In this document: piece by piece, positions 8,261 to 17,662 of the stretch | Numbering within the stretch: position 1 is the first letter of the stretch | How the letters are laid out: every line of letters starts with the position of its first letter | DNA from: Acidovorax radicis N35 | Lineage (GTDB): Bacteria > Pseudomonadota > Gammaproteobacteria > Burkholderiales > Burkholderiaceae_C | Length of the DNA stretch: 64,000 nt | NCBI RefSeq assembly: GCF_000204195.1 | Contig: NZ_AFBG01000021.1 | Span: forward strand, 1 to 64,000 | Reading direction: 5' to 3' | Translations under genes and position numbers: made by a program | The notes under the pieces: generated by a model | What the model was told of the DNA's origin: nothing | Seen by the model: only the letters and a program-made list of their open reading frames with translations | Databases searched by the model: none

Positions 8261-9724
8261 TCAGAAAAAAGTCGCGCTCACGCGGAAGAGTTTTTCCACG
8301 TCACGCACCAGCCGCTTGTTGGGCAGGAAGAACACCACGTGGTCATTGCTCTCGATCACCGTCGCGCTGCGCGGGATGATGACCTCGGGCTCGCGCAGGC
8401 TGGCGGTGGCAGTGCCTGTGGCGTCCAATGCGTCCGGCAGCCCGCGCACGATCAGGCCGATGTGCACGTCGCGCGGCAACTGCAGATCACTCACCTTGCG
8501 GCCCACCACGCGCGAGCTTTTGCGGTCGCCGCGCGCCACGATCTCCAGCGCCTCGGCCACGCCCCGGCGCAGGCTGTGCACCGCCTGCACGTCGCCCTGG
8601 CGCACATAGGCCAGCAGCTCGCCCAGCATGGCCTGCGCGGGCGACAGCGCAATGTCGATCTGCGTGCCGTGCATCAGGTCGGCATAGCTGCGGCGGTTGA
8701 TGAGGGCGAGCACCCGGCTCGCGCCCATGCGCTTGGCCAGCAGGCAGGACATGATGTTGTCCTCGTCGTCGTCGGTGAGCGCAAGGAACAGGTCCACCTC
8801 CTCGATGCCCTCGTCGCCCAGCAGGTCTTCGTCGGTGGTGTCGCCCTGCAGCACCAGCACGTCGGACGGCAAGGCCGACGCCAGCTCCACGCAGCGGTCC
8901 GCGTGGTCTTCGATGATCTTGATGTGAAAGCGCCCACCCGTCTGGCTGAGCTGGCGCGCCAGCCGCAGGCCCACGCGGCCGCCGCCCGCAATCATGATGC
9001 GGCGCACGGGCTGGGGCTGCTGCGCGGCGGGGCGGTGCAAGGCCGCCAGCACATTGGCGATGTGCTCATGGGCGGCCAGAACAAACACCTCATCCCCCGG
9101 CTCGATGCGGGTGCTGCCGTCGCAGGCGATGAAGCGGTCGGGCTCATCGGGAAACCGCCGGTAGATGGCCACCATGCGCATGGCCATGTCGGGGGCGCTC
9201 TCGCGCAGCGCCCCGATGGTGTGACCGACCATGGGCGCCCCCGCGCGCGCCCGCACGGATGCCAGGCTGGCGCGGCCGCCGGCAAATTCACGCACCTGCA
9301 TGGCCTCGGGGTACTCGATGAGCTTGCGGATGTAGCGGGTCAGCGACTCCTCGGGGCAGATGATGCGGTCCACGCCAAAACCGTCGGGGCCCAGCAACCG
9401 CTCCTCGCACTCGAAACCGGTGGAGCGCACCCGCGCGATGCGCTTGGGAACGTTGAACAGCAGCTGCGCGATCTTGCAGCACACCAGGTTGGTCTCGTCC
9501 TGGGCGGCGCAGGCGATCAGGAGATCCGTGTCCTGTGCGCCCGCTTCGGCCAGCACGGCTGGCTCGATGCCGTTGCCCACCACGCCCCGCAAGTCGAAGC
9601 GCGACTCCAGGTCGCGCAGCCGCGCGGCGTCGGTGTCGATCACGGTGATGTCGTTGCGTTCGGACACCAGGCTGTCCGCCACGCTCTGACCGACGCGACC
9701 CGCTCCGAGGATGATGATTTTCAT
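8261..9724 (-). CDS. trkA: Trk system NAD-binding regulatory subunit
   Basis: This peripheral cytoplasmic protein binds NAD(H) and gates TrkH. The 487-residue protein holds two tandem RCK units, each with a Rossmann fold: GAGRVGQSVA near residue 7 and GGGRVGLRLA near residue 245, each followed by a TrkA-C domain. It is about 30 residues longer than E. coli TrkA. The ATG at 9724 directly follows a palindromic repeat, which fills the whole 60-base gap to proA. I see no Shine-Dalgarno sequence in front of it. Confidence 0.94.
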   Translation of the reverse strand: MKIIILGAGRVGQSVADSLVSERNDITVIDTDAARLRDLESRFDLRGVVGNGIEPAVLAEAGAQDTDLLIACAAQDETNLVCCKIAQLLFNVPKRIARVRSTGFECEERLLGPDGFGVDRIICPEESLTRYIRKLIEYPEAMQVREFAGGRASLASVRARAGAPMVGHTIGALRESAPDMAMRMVAIYRRFPDEPDRFIACDGSTRIEPGDEVFVLAAHEHIANVLAALHRPAAQQPQPVRRIMIAGGGRVGLRLARQLSQTGGRFHIKIIEDHADRCVELASALPSDVLVLQGDTTDEDLLGDEGIEEVDLFLALTDDDEDNIMSCLLAKRMGASRVLALINRRSYADLMHGTQIDIALSPAQAMLGELLAYVRQGDVQAVHSLRRGVAEALEIVARGDRKSSRVVGRKVSDLQLPRDVHIGLIVRGLPDALDATGTATASLREPEVIIPRSATVIESNDHVVFFLPNKRLVRDVEKLFRVSATFF

Positions 9725-9784
9725 GCCAAATTGGCTGCTAGCGCTTTATTGATAGACGCCAGAAGCTATTGAATTAGGAGCAAA
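9725..9784 (-). repeat. Palindromic repeat copy 2 (proA-trkA gap)
   Basis: On the minus strand this reads AATTCAATAGCTTCTGGCGT, a short loop, then AAAGCGCTAGCAGCCAATTT. It occupies essentially the entire spacer between the proA stop and the trkA start, so it forms the translation initiation region of trkA if the two genes are co-transcribed. Confidence 0.75.
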
Positions 9785-11065
9785 TCAAACCCGCACTTCA
9801 CCGTCGCCCAGAACCACATACTTCAGCGAGGTCAGGCCTTCCAGCCCCACGGGGCCGCGCGCATGAAACTTGTCGGTGCTGATGCCGATCTCGGCGCCCA
9901 GCCCGTACTCGAAGCCATCTGCGAATCGCGTGCTCGCATTCACCATGACGCTGGCCGAATCCACCTCGCGCAGGAACCGCTGGGCGTGCACGTGGTTGGT
10001 GGTGAGGATGGCGTCGGTGTGGTGGCTCGAATACTGGTTGATGTGGGCAATGGCTTCGTCCACACCGGCCACGATCTTCACGCTGATGATCGGGGCCAGG
10101 TATTCCTCGCTCCAGTCCTGCTCGGTGGCGGGCACCAGCTGGGCGCCGGGCACAGCGGCCAGGATCGCCAGCGACTCGGTGCAGCCGCGCATCTCCACGC
10201 CCTTGGCGGCGTACACCGCGCCGATCTGGGGCAGAAATTCCGCCGCCACACCACGCGCCACCAACAGGCCCTCGCTCGCGTTGCAGGGGCTGTACTTGTT
10301 CGTCTTGGCGTTGTCGGCCACCTTCACCGCCATGGCGATGTCGCAGGGGTCGTCCACGTACGTGTGGCAGTTGCCGTCCAGGTGCTTGATCACGGGCACC
10401 TTGGCATCGCGGCTGATGCGCTCGATCAGGCCCTTGCCGCCGCGCGGAATGATCACGTCCACGAACTGCGGCATGGTGATGAGCTGGCCCACGGCCTCGC
10501 GGTCGGTGGTCTGCACCAGTTGCACCGCGTCCTGCGGAAGGCCCGCCTCGGCCAGCGCCTGCTGCACCAGCTTGGCCAGCGCCTTGTTGGAGTCGATGGC
10601 CTCTGAGCCGCCCCGCAGGATGCAAGCATTGCCGCTCTTGATGCTGAGGCTGGCCGCCTCGATGGTCACGTTGGGGCGGCTCTCGTAGATCATGCCGAAC
10701 ACGCCGATCGGCACGCGCATCTGCCCCACGCGGATGCCGCTGGGCTGCTGTTTCATGCCCAGGATCTCACCAATGATGTCGAGCATGGCGGCCAGCTGCT
10801 CACAGCCTTCGGCGCAGGTTTCCAGCACCTTGGGGCTGAGTTTCAGCCGGTCGACCATCGGCTCGGCCAGGCCTGCGGCGCGGGCGCGCTCCAGATCGCG
10901 GGCATTGTCGATCTGCAGCGCGTCCACGTTCTCGCGCAGCAGGCGGGCCAGGGCCTTCAATGCTTTGTTTTTGATAGCTGCTGGCGCTTTGGCCATCAGC
11001 GCTGAGGCCGTTTTTGCCTGGAATCCGAGGGTGTGCGTGTATTCAGCAACGTTAAGGGCGTTCAT
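9785..11065 (-). CDS. proA: Gamma-glutamyl phosphate reductase
   Basis: This enzyme reduces glutamyl-5-phosphate with NADPH in proline synthesis. The 426-residue product has normal length. It shows the aldehyde-dehydrogenase-like active-site stretch [14 protein letters not shown], with the catalytic Cys, and the family block [20 protein letters not shown]. The ATG is at 11065. Residues about 17-33 ([18 protein letters not shown]) are encoded by DNA that matches the palindromic repeat family, although the protein length is normal. proB is not in the window. Confidence 0.95.
   Translation of the reverse strand: MNALNVAEYTHTLGFQAKTASALMAKAPAAIKNKALKALARLLRENVDALQIDNARDLERARAAGLAEPMVDRLKLSPKVLETCAEGCEQLAAMLDIIGEILGMKQQPSGIRVGQMRVPIGVFGMIYESRPNVTIEAASLSIKSGNACILRGGSEAIDSNKALAKLVQQALAEAGLPQDAVQLVQTTDREAVGQLITMPQFVDVIIPRGGKGLIERISRDAKVPVIKHLDGNCHTYVDDPCDIAMAVKVADNAKTNKYSPCNASEGLLVARGVAAEFLPQIGAVYAAKGVEMRGCTESLAILAAVPGAQLVPATEQDWSEEYLAPIISVKIVAGVDEAIAHINQYSSHHTDAILTTNHVHAQRFLREVDSASVMVNASTRFADGFEYGLGAEIGISTDKFHARGPVGLEGLTSLKYVVLGDGEVRV
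10968..11017 (+). repeat. Palindromic repeat copy 3, inside proA
   Basis: The plus strand reads TTTGATAGCTGCTGGCGCTT, a short spacer, then CAGCGCTGAGGCCGTTTTT. Both arms agree with the dispersed family. It lies within the proA frame and codes for part of the N-terminal helix without a frameshift. Confidence 0.65.
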
Positions 11066-11239
11066 TGGGCGATTTTGCCGCAGATGCCCATCGCGGGCTG
11101 CATTCGCCTTTTATGGGCGGCCCTTCGCCAGCCGGGCGCCCCCATTGCCCACGCTGACGCCGCAAGGCGCCCTTGTCCCACAGCCTGCCGAACGCAGGAT
11201 TCCTAGCATGGCGGCTTCTGCCCACTTTTAGGAACTCCC

Positions 11240-11445
11240 ATGAGCGTCGCCAAAGTTATTGAAATCAGCGCCACCAGCGAAACCAGTTTCGAGGACGCCA
11301 TGAACCAAGGCATTGCAGGGCGTGCGACACCATTGACAACGTGCGCGGCGCATGGATCAAGGAACAGCAGGTCTCCATCGAAGGCGGCCGCATCACGAGC
11401 TACCGGGTGAACATGCAGGTCACTTTCGTACTCGCCGACAAATAA
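11240..11445 (+). pseudogene. Dodecin gene with a one-base frameshift
   Basis: Dodecins are small dodecameric flavin-binding proteins. The frame opens MSVAKVIEISATSETSFEDA at 11240, typical of the family. After about 25 codons it shifts, and the conserved remainder (DTIDNVRGAWIKEQQVSIEG, ending YRVNMQVTFVLADK) continues in the next frame to a TAA at 11443-11445. The span is 206 bases, one short of a multiple of three. A missing base near 11315-11318 in GCAGGGCG (expected GCCAGGGCG) restores a 68-residue dodecin. The unshifted frame stops at 11408. This could be a real pseudogene or a sequencing error. Confidence 0.85.
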
Positions 11446-11458
11446 TCAACGAATTGCT

Positions 11459-11502
11459 GGGTCCGCGGGCACCAGGCCCGCTATCCGGCGGACCGGCTTT
11501 TT
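11459..11502 (+). terminator. Terminator after dodecin
   Basis: A long hairpin with outer arms GGTCCGC and GCGGACC enclosing an inner GGGC/GCCC stem is followed by GGCTTTTT. It sits 15 bases past the dodecin stop and has the form of a rho-independent terminator. Confidence 0.7.
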
Positions 11503-11516
11503 CGCCGCCCGGCGGA

Positions 11517-11522
11517 GATAAT
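11517..11522 (+). promoter_or_regulatory. Candidate -10 box for the 93-residue gene
   Basis: GATAAT ends only seven bases before the ATG at 11530. If it is used, transcription would start at or next to the start codon, giving a leaderless or nearly leaderless mRNA. No good -35 is visible. Confidence 0.35.
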
Positions 11523-11529
11523 TCGGCGC

Positions 11530-11811
11530 ATGTCGAATGCCGCCCTTCAATTGCACGCGCTGGACACCTCCTTGGTGGCCCTGCAGCGCGGTGACGTCCG
11601 TCCTGCCACCTTCAGCGCCGAAGCCCGTGCGCAGACTGCGCTCCTTGCAGCGCTACCGCCCCGATATGCAACCGTGCTGCATGACCTGCTGGACCGACTC
11701 GAATCCAGTGCACTCTTCTCCGAAGAAAGCTGCTCGTTCAGCCAGAAAGACTTGCTCGACAGTTTGCGGATGTGGGTAGATAAGGCGCGGGGGATGCTGG
11801 AGCAGCCTTGA
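11530..11811 (+). CDS. Hypothetical 93-residue protein
   Basis: I do not recognise this protein. It is a soluble, Ala/Leu-rich, mostly helical 93-residue chain with no signal peptide, membrane segment or cysteine cluster apart from one Cys near residue 67. The frame has the high third-position GC of its neighbours, follows a terminator and precedes a palindromic repeat, all of which support a real short gene. A GATAAT box immediately upstream suggests its own promoter. Confidence 0.7.
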   Translation: MSNAALQLHALDTSLVALQRGDVRPATFSAEARAQTALLAALPPRYATVLHDLLDRLESSALFSEESCSFSQKDLLDSLRMWVDKARGMLEQP

Positions 11812-11836
11812 GCCACACGCCTGGATGCGGTCAAAA

Positions 11837-11891
11837 ACTACTTATTTGATAGCTACCAGCGCTTACCAGATAAGCGCCAGGGGCCAAAAAA
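11837..11891 (+). repeat. Palindromic repeat copy 4 (intergenic)
   Basis: The plus strand reads TTTGATAGCTACCAGCGCTT, a 6-base loop, then AAGCGCCAGGGGCCAAAAAA. It is one of the best matches to the family consensus. It lies between the converging 93-residue gene and holA, where it could terminate transcription from one or both sides. Confidence 0.8.
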
Positions 11892-11921
11892 TGCCAAAAC
11901 CCTGACGCCCAACGATGGGGC

Positions 11922-12977
11922 TTAGCGTGCTGCCTGCGTCAGGCGACACAGCTGAAACGCCAGCCGCTGCAGTGCCTGCCACCCATCGGTCGGCCAATCG
12001 GGCTGCTTGAGGCCTTTGACGATGCCATCGACCGTGTGGGCCGACTGCAGCAGCCGCGCCAGCGCCGCATCGCTGGCCTTGGGCAGGATGCGCTCGAACA
12101 ATCGCTCCTTGGGGCCCCAGATGCGGTTCTCGCGCAGGGCCATGGGCAAGGGGCGTCCCGCGTTCATGGCGTCTTTCACGCGCTTCAAGGCCCGGATGTC
12201 TTCGGCCAGCGCCCAGTGCACCAGCACCTCGGCCTCGCCTTCGGCCTGCAGGCCATCGAGCATGCGCTGCACGCGGCCCGTTTGCCCGGCGAGCACCGAT
12301 TCGGAGAGCTTGAACACATCGTAGCGGGCCACGTTGAGCACGGCGGCTTCGACCTGAGCCTGCGTCAGTTCACCCGCCGGATGTAGCAGGGCCAGTTTTT
12401 GGATCTCCTGGTGCGCGGCCAGCAGGTTGCCCTCCACGCGGTCGGCAAAGAACTGCAGCGTGCGCTGGCCCTCTTCGCCCGCCACCACGCGCTGGCCCTG
12501 GGCGGCCAGGCGCTGGGCAATCCACTGCGGCAACATGCCGCGCTCGATGGGGTCGATCTGGATCGAGGTGCCGCTGGACTCGAGCGCCGCAAACCAGGCC
12601 CCGGTGCGTGTGGCCTTGTCCAGGCGCGGCAGCATCACCAGCGTGAGCGTGCTGTCGTTGCCCTTGGCGGATTCAGCAATCTGCTGCAGCGCCACGCTGC
12701 CATCCTTGCCGGGCTTGCCCGAGGGGATGCGGATCTCGACGATCTGCTTGTCGGCAAACAAACTCAAACTGCCGCCTGCAGCCAGCACGGCGCTCCAGTC
12801 AAAGTGAGCACCTGCTACCGTGTACGAAGTCCGTTCGGTATAACCCTGGGCACGGGCCGTGGCGCGGATGGTGTCGGCCGCCTCCTGCTGCAGCAAGGGT
12901 TCGTCGCCGTGCAGCACGTAAAGCGGCGACAGGCCCCGTTGAAGATGCGGTGAGAGTTGGGCCAGGGCGACTTGCAT
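11922..12977 (-). CDS. holA: DNA polymerase III delta subunit
   Basis: HolA opens the beta clamp as part of the clamp-loader complex. The frame extends upstream to 13085, but the family begins at MQVALAQLSPHLQRGLSPLY, so I take the ATG at 12977, giving 351 residues. The stretch PLYVLHGDEPLLQQEAADTI near residues 18-37 is the N-terminal AAA+-like start of HolA. It normally follows leuS and lptE directly. Here an arginase gene on the other strand lies between lptE and holA, so holA probably has its own promoter. Confidence 0.93.
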   Translation of the reverse strand: MQVALAQLSPHLQRGLSPLYVLHGDEPLLQQEAADTIRATARAQGYTERTSYTVAGAHFDWSAVLAAGGSLSLFADKQIVEIRIPSGKPGKDGSVALQQIAESAKGNDSTLTLVMLPRLDKATRTGAWFAALESSGTSIQIDPIERGMLPQWIAQRLAAQGQRVVAGEEGQRTLQFFADRVEGNLLAAHQEIQKLALLHPAGELTQAQVEAAVLNVARYDVFKLSESVLAGQTGRVQRMLDGLQAEGEAEVLVHWALAEDIRALKRVKDAMNAGRPLPMALRENRIWGPKERLFERILPKASDAALARLLQSAHTVDGIVKGLKQPDWPTDGWQALQRLAFQLCRLTQAAR

Positions 12978-13174
12978 GCGGCAAAGTTTATCGCCTTGCC
13001 ACGCGGCCCCTTGCACAAACTGCCAGGTTCTCCCCACACAGTGCGCGATGGAGGCCACGGACTGATCAGCTCTTTTACTGTTCATTGGCGCCCAAAGCCC
13101 CGAGAATTCTCCCGGGCGCCCGCGCCCGCACCGCCCGCATCGATCCCCTAGCCCTCTCCGAAAGCCCTTGCACC

Positions 13175-14125
13175 ATGCCCCCCACAGCCCTGCGCAGCGC
13201 CCAGCCCACCAGCCTGATCGGCGCCCCCACCGACATCGGCGCCGGGGCGCGCGGCGCCTCGATGGGGCCCGAGGCCCTGCGTGTGGCGGGACTGCAGGCG
13301 GCGCTGGAATCGCACGGGCTGCAGGTATTCGACCGGGGCAACTTGAGTGGCCCGGCCAACCCCTGGCTACCGCCCGTGGACGGCTACCGCCACCTGCCCG
13401 AGGTGGTGGAATGGAACCAGCGCGTGTTCGATGCGGTGTATGCCGAGTTGCAGCTGGGCCACCTGCCCATCCTGCTGGGCGGCGACCACTGCCTGGGCCT
13501 GGGCAGCATCGGTGCCGTGGCGCGCTACTGCGCGGAGGCGGGCAAAAAACTGCGCGTGCTGTGGCTCGATGCCCATGCCGACTTCAACACCAGCGCGCTG
13601 ACCCCCAGCGGCAATGTGCACGGCATGCCCGTGGCCTGCCTGTGTGGTTTTGGCCCCGAGGCGCTGACCGGGCTGGCCCAGATGCCGGGGGGTGGCGCCG
13701 CATTGCGCCCCGACCAGATCCGCCAGATCGGCATCCGCAGCGTCGATGCGGGCGAAAAACGCTTCGTGCACGAGCAAGGTCTGGAAGTCTTCGACATGCG
13801 CTACATCGACGAGGTGGGCATGCGCCAGACCATGCAGCAGGCGCTGGCCGGGCTGGACGCCCAGACCCATCTGCATGTGAGCTTTGACGTGGATTTTCTG
13901 GACCCCGACATCGCGCCCGGCGTGGGCACCACGGTGCCTGGCGGCCCTACCTACCGCGAGGCGCAACTGTGCATGGAGATGATTGCCGACAGCGGGCGCC
14001 TGGCGTCGCTGGACATTGTGGAACTCAACCCCGCGCTCGATGTGCGCAACCGCACGGCCGTGCTGGCGGTGGACCTAGTGGAGTCGCTGTTTGGCAAGAG
14101 CACGCTGATGCGGACATCCCCCTGA
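13175..14125 (+). CDS. rocF: Arginase
   Basis: This enzyme hydrolyses arginine to ornithine and urea with a binuclear Mn2+ centre. The product is 316 residues from the ATG at 13175; a longer frame upstream lacks homology. Visible metal ligands are GGDH (His105), DAHAD (Asp132, His134, Asp136) and DVD (Asp238, Asp240). The sequence SGNVHGMPVACL after DAHADFN favours arginase over agmatinase. It is transcribed against its neighbours and separates lptE from holA, breaking an otherwise common leuS-lptE-holA order. No other arginine genes are nearby. Confidence 0.88.
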   Translation: MPPTALRSAQPTSLIGAPTDIGAGARGASMGPEALRVAGLQAALESHGLQVFDRGNLSGPANPWLPPVDGYRHLPEVVEWNQRVFDAVYAELQLGHLPILLGGDHCLGLGSIGAVARYCAEAGKKLRVLWLDAHADFNTSALTPSGNVHGMPVACLCGFGPEALTGLAQMPGGGAALRPDQIRQIGIRSVDAGEKRFVHEQGLEVFDMRYIDEVGMRQTMQQALAGLDAQTHLHVSFDVDFLDPDIAPGVGTTVPGGPTYREAQLCMEMIADSGRLASLDIVELNPALDVRNRTAVLAVDLVESLFGKSTLMRTSP

Positions 14126-14312
14126 GCGGCTGCGCCGCCCAGTGCTGGCCGCCAGCGGCGGCAGCTCTTCTCTCGTATCGCTGCGCGATGCGGGAAGGGA
14201 GACTATGTCCTCGCCTGTGCCTCGCCCGTCGCCGGCGCCCGGCACGGCGCTATCGCTGCAAGCTGCACCGCGGTGCACTACCGACAGGAGGCCACAGCCC
14301 CACGCCCTGGGC

Positions 14313-14810
14313 TCAGCGCTTTGCGGCAGCCAGGCGGCGCATGAGCTGCTGCACCAGGTCGGTCCGCATATCGCGGTACAGCAGCGCCTCTTCGGCCTCC
14401 TTGGCCAGGGCGATGGTTTCGTTGTAGCTGATGTCGCGCTGCTGCAGCAGTTCGGTCTCGGGAATCAGTTCAGCACCTGCCGGGGTGCGCAGCCGGAACC
14501 TGATGCGCAGGCGCAGCTGCAGTTCGCGCACCTGGCCGGACGCGTTGAGCCCCACCACGGCGCGCTCCTGCTGCTCCTGCAGCAGGTCCAGGATGGCCTG
14601 GGCGGTGGGCATGGACGCCGGGTCGCGCAGCAGCTGCAACTTGCCGCCCGAACCCTCCAGCGTGCGCTGCAGCTCCCGCGCGAGGGGCGAGCCCGCAGGC
14701 GCCGCGATGTAGAGCGAGTCAAACCCGAACTCGGGCACGCCCCGCAGCCGAAAGCCGCAGGCGGACAGCAGGGCCACGGGCGCGAGGGAGAGCAGTGTGC
14801 GCTTGTTCAT
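14313..14810 (-). CDS. lptE: LPS-assembly lipoprotein LptE
   Basis: LptE plugs the outer-membrane translocon LptD and helps place lipopolysaccharide on the cell surface. The 165-residue product begins with a lipoprotein signal ending LLSAC, giving lipidated Cys18, and continues GFRLRG, the hallmark of the LptE/RlpB family. The start at 14810 is five bases from the leuS stop, so the two genes form an operon. A 187-base GC-rich gap with no visible gene follows to the arginase. Confidence 0.93.
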   Translation of the reverse strand: MNKRTLLSLAPVALLSACGFRLRGVPEFGFDSLYIAAPAGSPLARELQRTLEGSGGKLQLLRDPASMPTAQAILDLLQEQQERAVVGLNASGQVRELQLRLRIRFRLRTPAGAELIPETELLQQRDISYNETIALAKEAEEALLYRDMRTDLVQQLMRRLAAAKR

Positions 14811-14815
14811 GACGG

Positions 14816-17527
14816 TTACACGACCACGTTCACGAGGCGACCGGGCACCACGATGACGCGCTTGGGCACCGCGCCTGCGGCCTGGGCCACAAACGCCTCG
14901 CTGGCCAGGGCAATCCGTTCGATCTCGGCCTTGTCGGCCTGCGCAGGCACATGGATGGAGCCACGCAGCTTGCCGTTGACCTGCAGCATGAGTTCGATCT
15001 CGTCCTGCACCAGCGCATGCGCATCCACCTTGGGCCAGGGCGCGTCCAGCAGGTCGCCCAGCTCGGCCGCATAGCCCAGGCCGCTCCAGAGGCTGTGGGC
15101 GACGTGGGGGGTGGCCGGGTACAGGCAGCGCAGCAGGATGCCAAAACCTTCGATCAGCGCCACCTGGGCGCCGGCCGAGTCGGTGGCCTTGAAGTCTTCG
15201 AGCGCGTTGATCATCTTCATCGCGCCCGAGACCACGGTGTTGTACTGCATGCGCTGGTAGTCGTAGTCCACCTGCTTGAGCACGGTGTGGATCTCCAGGC
15301 GCAGGGCCTTGGCTTCTTTGCCAAATTCGACCTCTTTCAGGCTGCTGGCGCTTGCCACGCTTGCGGTAGCCGCTTCCATATCCATAGCAGACAGCTTGAG
15401 CCCGAAGTTCCATACGCGGCGCAGGAATCGGTAGCTGCCCTCCACGGCCGCATCGTTCCACTCCAGCGTGGCTTCGGGCGGGGCGGTGAACATGGTGTAC
15501 AGGCGGGCCGTGTCGGCGCCGTACTTGGCGATCAGGTCCTGCGGATCGACACCATTGCGCTCGGTCTTGCCCATCTTGCCCACACCGCCGTATTCCAGCT
15601 GCAGGCCTTGGGGATACTGGCCTTCGGCCTCGGTCAGCCGGCCGCCCACGATCCGCCCCTGCGCATCCAGCACCTGCGTGACGGCTTCCGGCGGGAAGTA
15701 GTTCTTGCCACCCTTTTCATCGCGCCAGAAGTAGATGTGGTTGAGCACCATGCCCTGCGTGAGCAGCTTCGTGAAAGGCTCGTCCACCGTCACCAGGCCC
15801 AGGTCGCGCATGACCTTGGTCCAGAAGCGGGCGTACAGCAAGTGCAGGATGGCATGCTCAATACCGCCGATGTACTGGTCCATCCCGCTGCCGCCCTTGG
15901 CCGCCTGCGGATCGCGCATCCAGTAGGCCGTGCCGTCAGCCACCATCGCATCGTTGTTTTTGGGATCGCAATACCGCATGAAGTACCAGGAACTGTCCAC
16001 GAAGGTGTCCATGGTGTCGGTTTCGCGGCGTGCGGCCTTGCCGCACACGGGGCAGGTCACACCGGCGTGGAAGCCTTCGTGCTTGTGCAGCGGATTGCCC
16101 GAGCCGTCGGGCACGCAGTCGGTGGGCAGCACCACCGGCAGATCCTTCTCGGGCACGGGCACGGCACCGTGTTCATCGCAATGGATGATGGGGATGGGCG
16201 TGCCCCAATAGCGCTGGCGGCTCACGCCCCAATCGCGCAGGCGCCAGGTGGTCTTGGTCTCGCCCAGGCCCTTGGCCTGCAGAGCGTGGGCCACGGCCGC
16301 CACGGCCTCCTTGTAGTGCAGACCGCTGAAGCTATCGGAGTTGATGGTGACACCGCGCTGTTTGTCGCCGTACCAGTCGTTCCACTGGTGGTAGTCGAAG
16401 TGCTCGCCATCGACCAGCACCACCTGCTTGATCTCCAGGTCGTACTTGAGGGCGAAAGCAAAATCGCGCTCATCGTGCGCGGGCACGCCCATCACGGCGC
16501 CATCGCCGTAGCCCATCAGCACGTAGTTGCCCACCCAGACCTCGACCTGTTCTTCGGTCAGGGGGTGCGTGACAAACAGGCCCGTGGGTTGGCCCTTCTT
16601 TTCCTGCGTGGCCAGTTCGGCCTCGGTCGTGCCGCCGCTCTTGCACTCTTCGATGAAAGCTTTCAATGCAGGGTTGGTCTTGGCGGCATGGGTGGCCAGC
16701 GGGTGCTCGGGCGCCACGGCGCAGAAGGTCACGCCCATGATGGTGTCGGCGCGCGTGGTGAACACGTACATCTTGCCGTCGCCGATCAGCGCGCCGTCGT
16801 CACCGCGAATGTCGTGCGTGAAGGCAAAACGCACGCCTTCACTCTTGCCGATCCAGTTCTCCTGCATCAGCTTCACGCGCTCGGGCCAGCCAGGCAGCTT
16901 GTCGCCGGTCACGAAATCAAGCAGCTCGTCGGCGTAGTCGGTGATCTTGAGGTAGTAGCCGGGGATCTCGCGCTTTTCCACCGTGGCACCAGTGCGCCAG
17001 CCCTTGCCGTCGATCACCTGCTCGTTGGCCAGCACGGTCTGGTCCACCGGGTCCCAATTCACGACCTGGGTCTTGCGGTAGGCAATGCCCTTTTCCAGCA
17101 TCTTCAAAAACAGCCACTGGTTCCACTTGTAGTACGTAGGGTCGCAGGTGGCGACTTCGCGGCTCCAGTCGATGGCCAGGCCCATGGCCTGCATCTGCTG
17201 CTTCATGTACGCGATGTTCTCGTACGTCCACTTGGCGGGGGGCACGCCGTTTTTCAGCGCTGCGTTCTCGGCCGGCAGGCCGAACGCGTCCCAGCCCATG
17301 GGCATGAGCACGTTGTGGCCGTTCATGCGCAGGTAGCGCGTGAGCATGTCGTTGATGGTGTAGTTGCGCACATGGCCCATGTGCAGCTTGCCGCTGGGGT
17401 AGGGCAGCATCGAGCAGGCGTAGAACTTCTTCTTGTTGTTGTCTTCCGTCACGCGGTAGGCGTCGGTGGCGGTCCAGTGGTCGTGCGCGGCGCGCTCGAC
17501 GTCTTGGGGGGAGTATTTGTCTTGCAT
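14816..17527 (-). CDS. leuS: Leucyl-tRNA synthetase
   Basis: This enzyme charges tRNA-Leu. I take the ATG at 17527 ([18 protein letters not shown]), giving 903 residues; the longer frame adds 23 residues not found in the family. The HIGH-type motif is [11 protein letters not shown] near residue 41. The second signature reads [12 protein letters not shown] where KMSKS is usual. The editing domain and C-terminal tRNA-binding region are complete. A stretch near residues 711-732 ([15 protein letters not shown]) is encoded by a palindromic-repeat-like sequence. Upstream TAAAAT at 17578-17583 is a candidate -10. Confidence 0.96.
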   Translation of the reverse strand: MQDKYSPQDVERAAHDHWTATDAYRVTEDNNKKKFYACSMLPYPSGKLHMGHVRNYTINDMLTRYLRMNGHNVLMPMGWDAFGLPAENAALKNGVPPAKWTYENIAYMKQQMQAMGLAIDWSREVATCDPTYYKWNQWLFLKMLEKGIAYRKTQVVNWDPVDQTVLANEQVIDGKGWRTGATVEKREIPGYYLKITDYADELLDFVTGDKLPGWPERVKLMQENWIGKSEGVRFAFTHDIRGDDGALIGDGKMYVFTTRADTIMGVTFCAVAPEHPLATHAAKTNPALKAFIEECKSGGTTEAELATQEKKGQPTGLFVTHPLTEEQVEVWVGNYVLMGYGDGAVMGVPAHDERDFAFALKYDLEIKQVVLVDGEHFDYHQWNDWYGDKQRGVTINSDSFSGLHYKEAVAAVAHALQAKGLGETKTTWRLRDWGVSRQRYWGTPIPIIHCDEHGAVPVPEKDLPVVLPTDCVPDGSGNPLHKHEGFHAGVTCPVCGKAARRETDTMDTFVDSSWYFMRYCDPKNNDAMVADGTAYWMRDPQAAKGGSGMDQYIGGIEHAILHLLYARFWTKVMRDLGLVTVDEPFTKLLTQGMVLNHIYFWRDEKGGKNYFPPEAVTQVLDAQGRIVGGRLTEAEGQYPQGLQLEYGGVGKMGKTERNGVDPQDLIAKYGADTARLYTMFTAPPEATLEWNDAAVEGSYRFLRRVWNFGLKLSAMDMEAATASVASASSLKEVEFGKEAKALRLEIHTVLKQVDYDYQRMQYNTVVSGAMKMINALEDFKATDSAGAQVALIEGFGILLRCLYPATPHVAHSLWSGLGYAAELGDLLDAPWPKVDAHALVQDEIELMLQVNGKLRGSIHVPAQADKAEIERIALASEAFVAQAAGAVPKRVIVVPGRLVNVVV
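15335..15395 (-). repeat. Palindromic repeat copy 5, inside leuS (degenerate)
   Basis: On the minus strand the order GCTATGGATATGGAAGCGGC, then TACCGCAAGCG, then GGCAAGCGCCAGCAGCCTG follows the family layout, with several mismatches in the arms. It lies in frame within leuS, between the catalytic core and the anticodon-binding region. Confidence 0.5.
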
Positions 17528-17577
17528 GGGGGCTCGGGGGTGAGAGGGGGGTGTGGTCGCAGGGCCGCGCTGCGCAG

Positions 17578-17583
17578 ATTTTA
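17578..17583 (-). promoter_or_regulatory. Candidate -10 box for leuS
   Basis: TAAAAT on the minus strand is followed by CTGCGCAGCG and lies 51 bases upstream of the leuS start. It matches the recurring TAAAAT-plus-GC-rich pattern seen before purC, purE, fba and tkt. Confidence 0.4.
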
Positions 17584-17662
17584 GGCTGTCAGGCACCGCA
17601 TTTCGCGCCCACCGCCGCCAGTGGCCTGCGCAGACCGGTTGGCTCGACGGCGCACGGCGGTT

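Noticed and set aside
7583..9772. A 729-codon open frame antisense to trkH and trkA
   Set aside because: It covers two conserved genes and is Gln/His/Arg-rich without any motif.
12978..13085. Longer N-terminus for HolA starting at 13085
   Set aside because: The added 36 residues have no place in the HolA family, whose N-terminus matches the ATG at 12977.
14951..17584. An 877-codon open frame antisense to leuS
   Set aside because: leuS on the minus strand is complete with all signature motifs. The antisense frame is His/Ala/Gly-rich and is a by-product of high GC at third codon positions.
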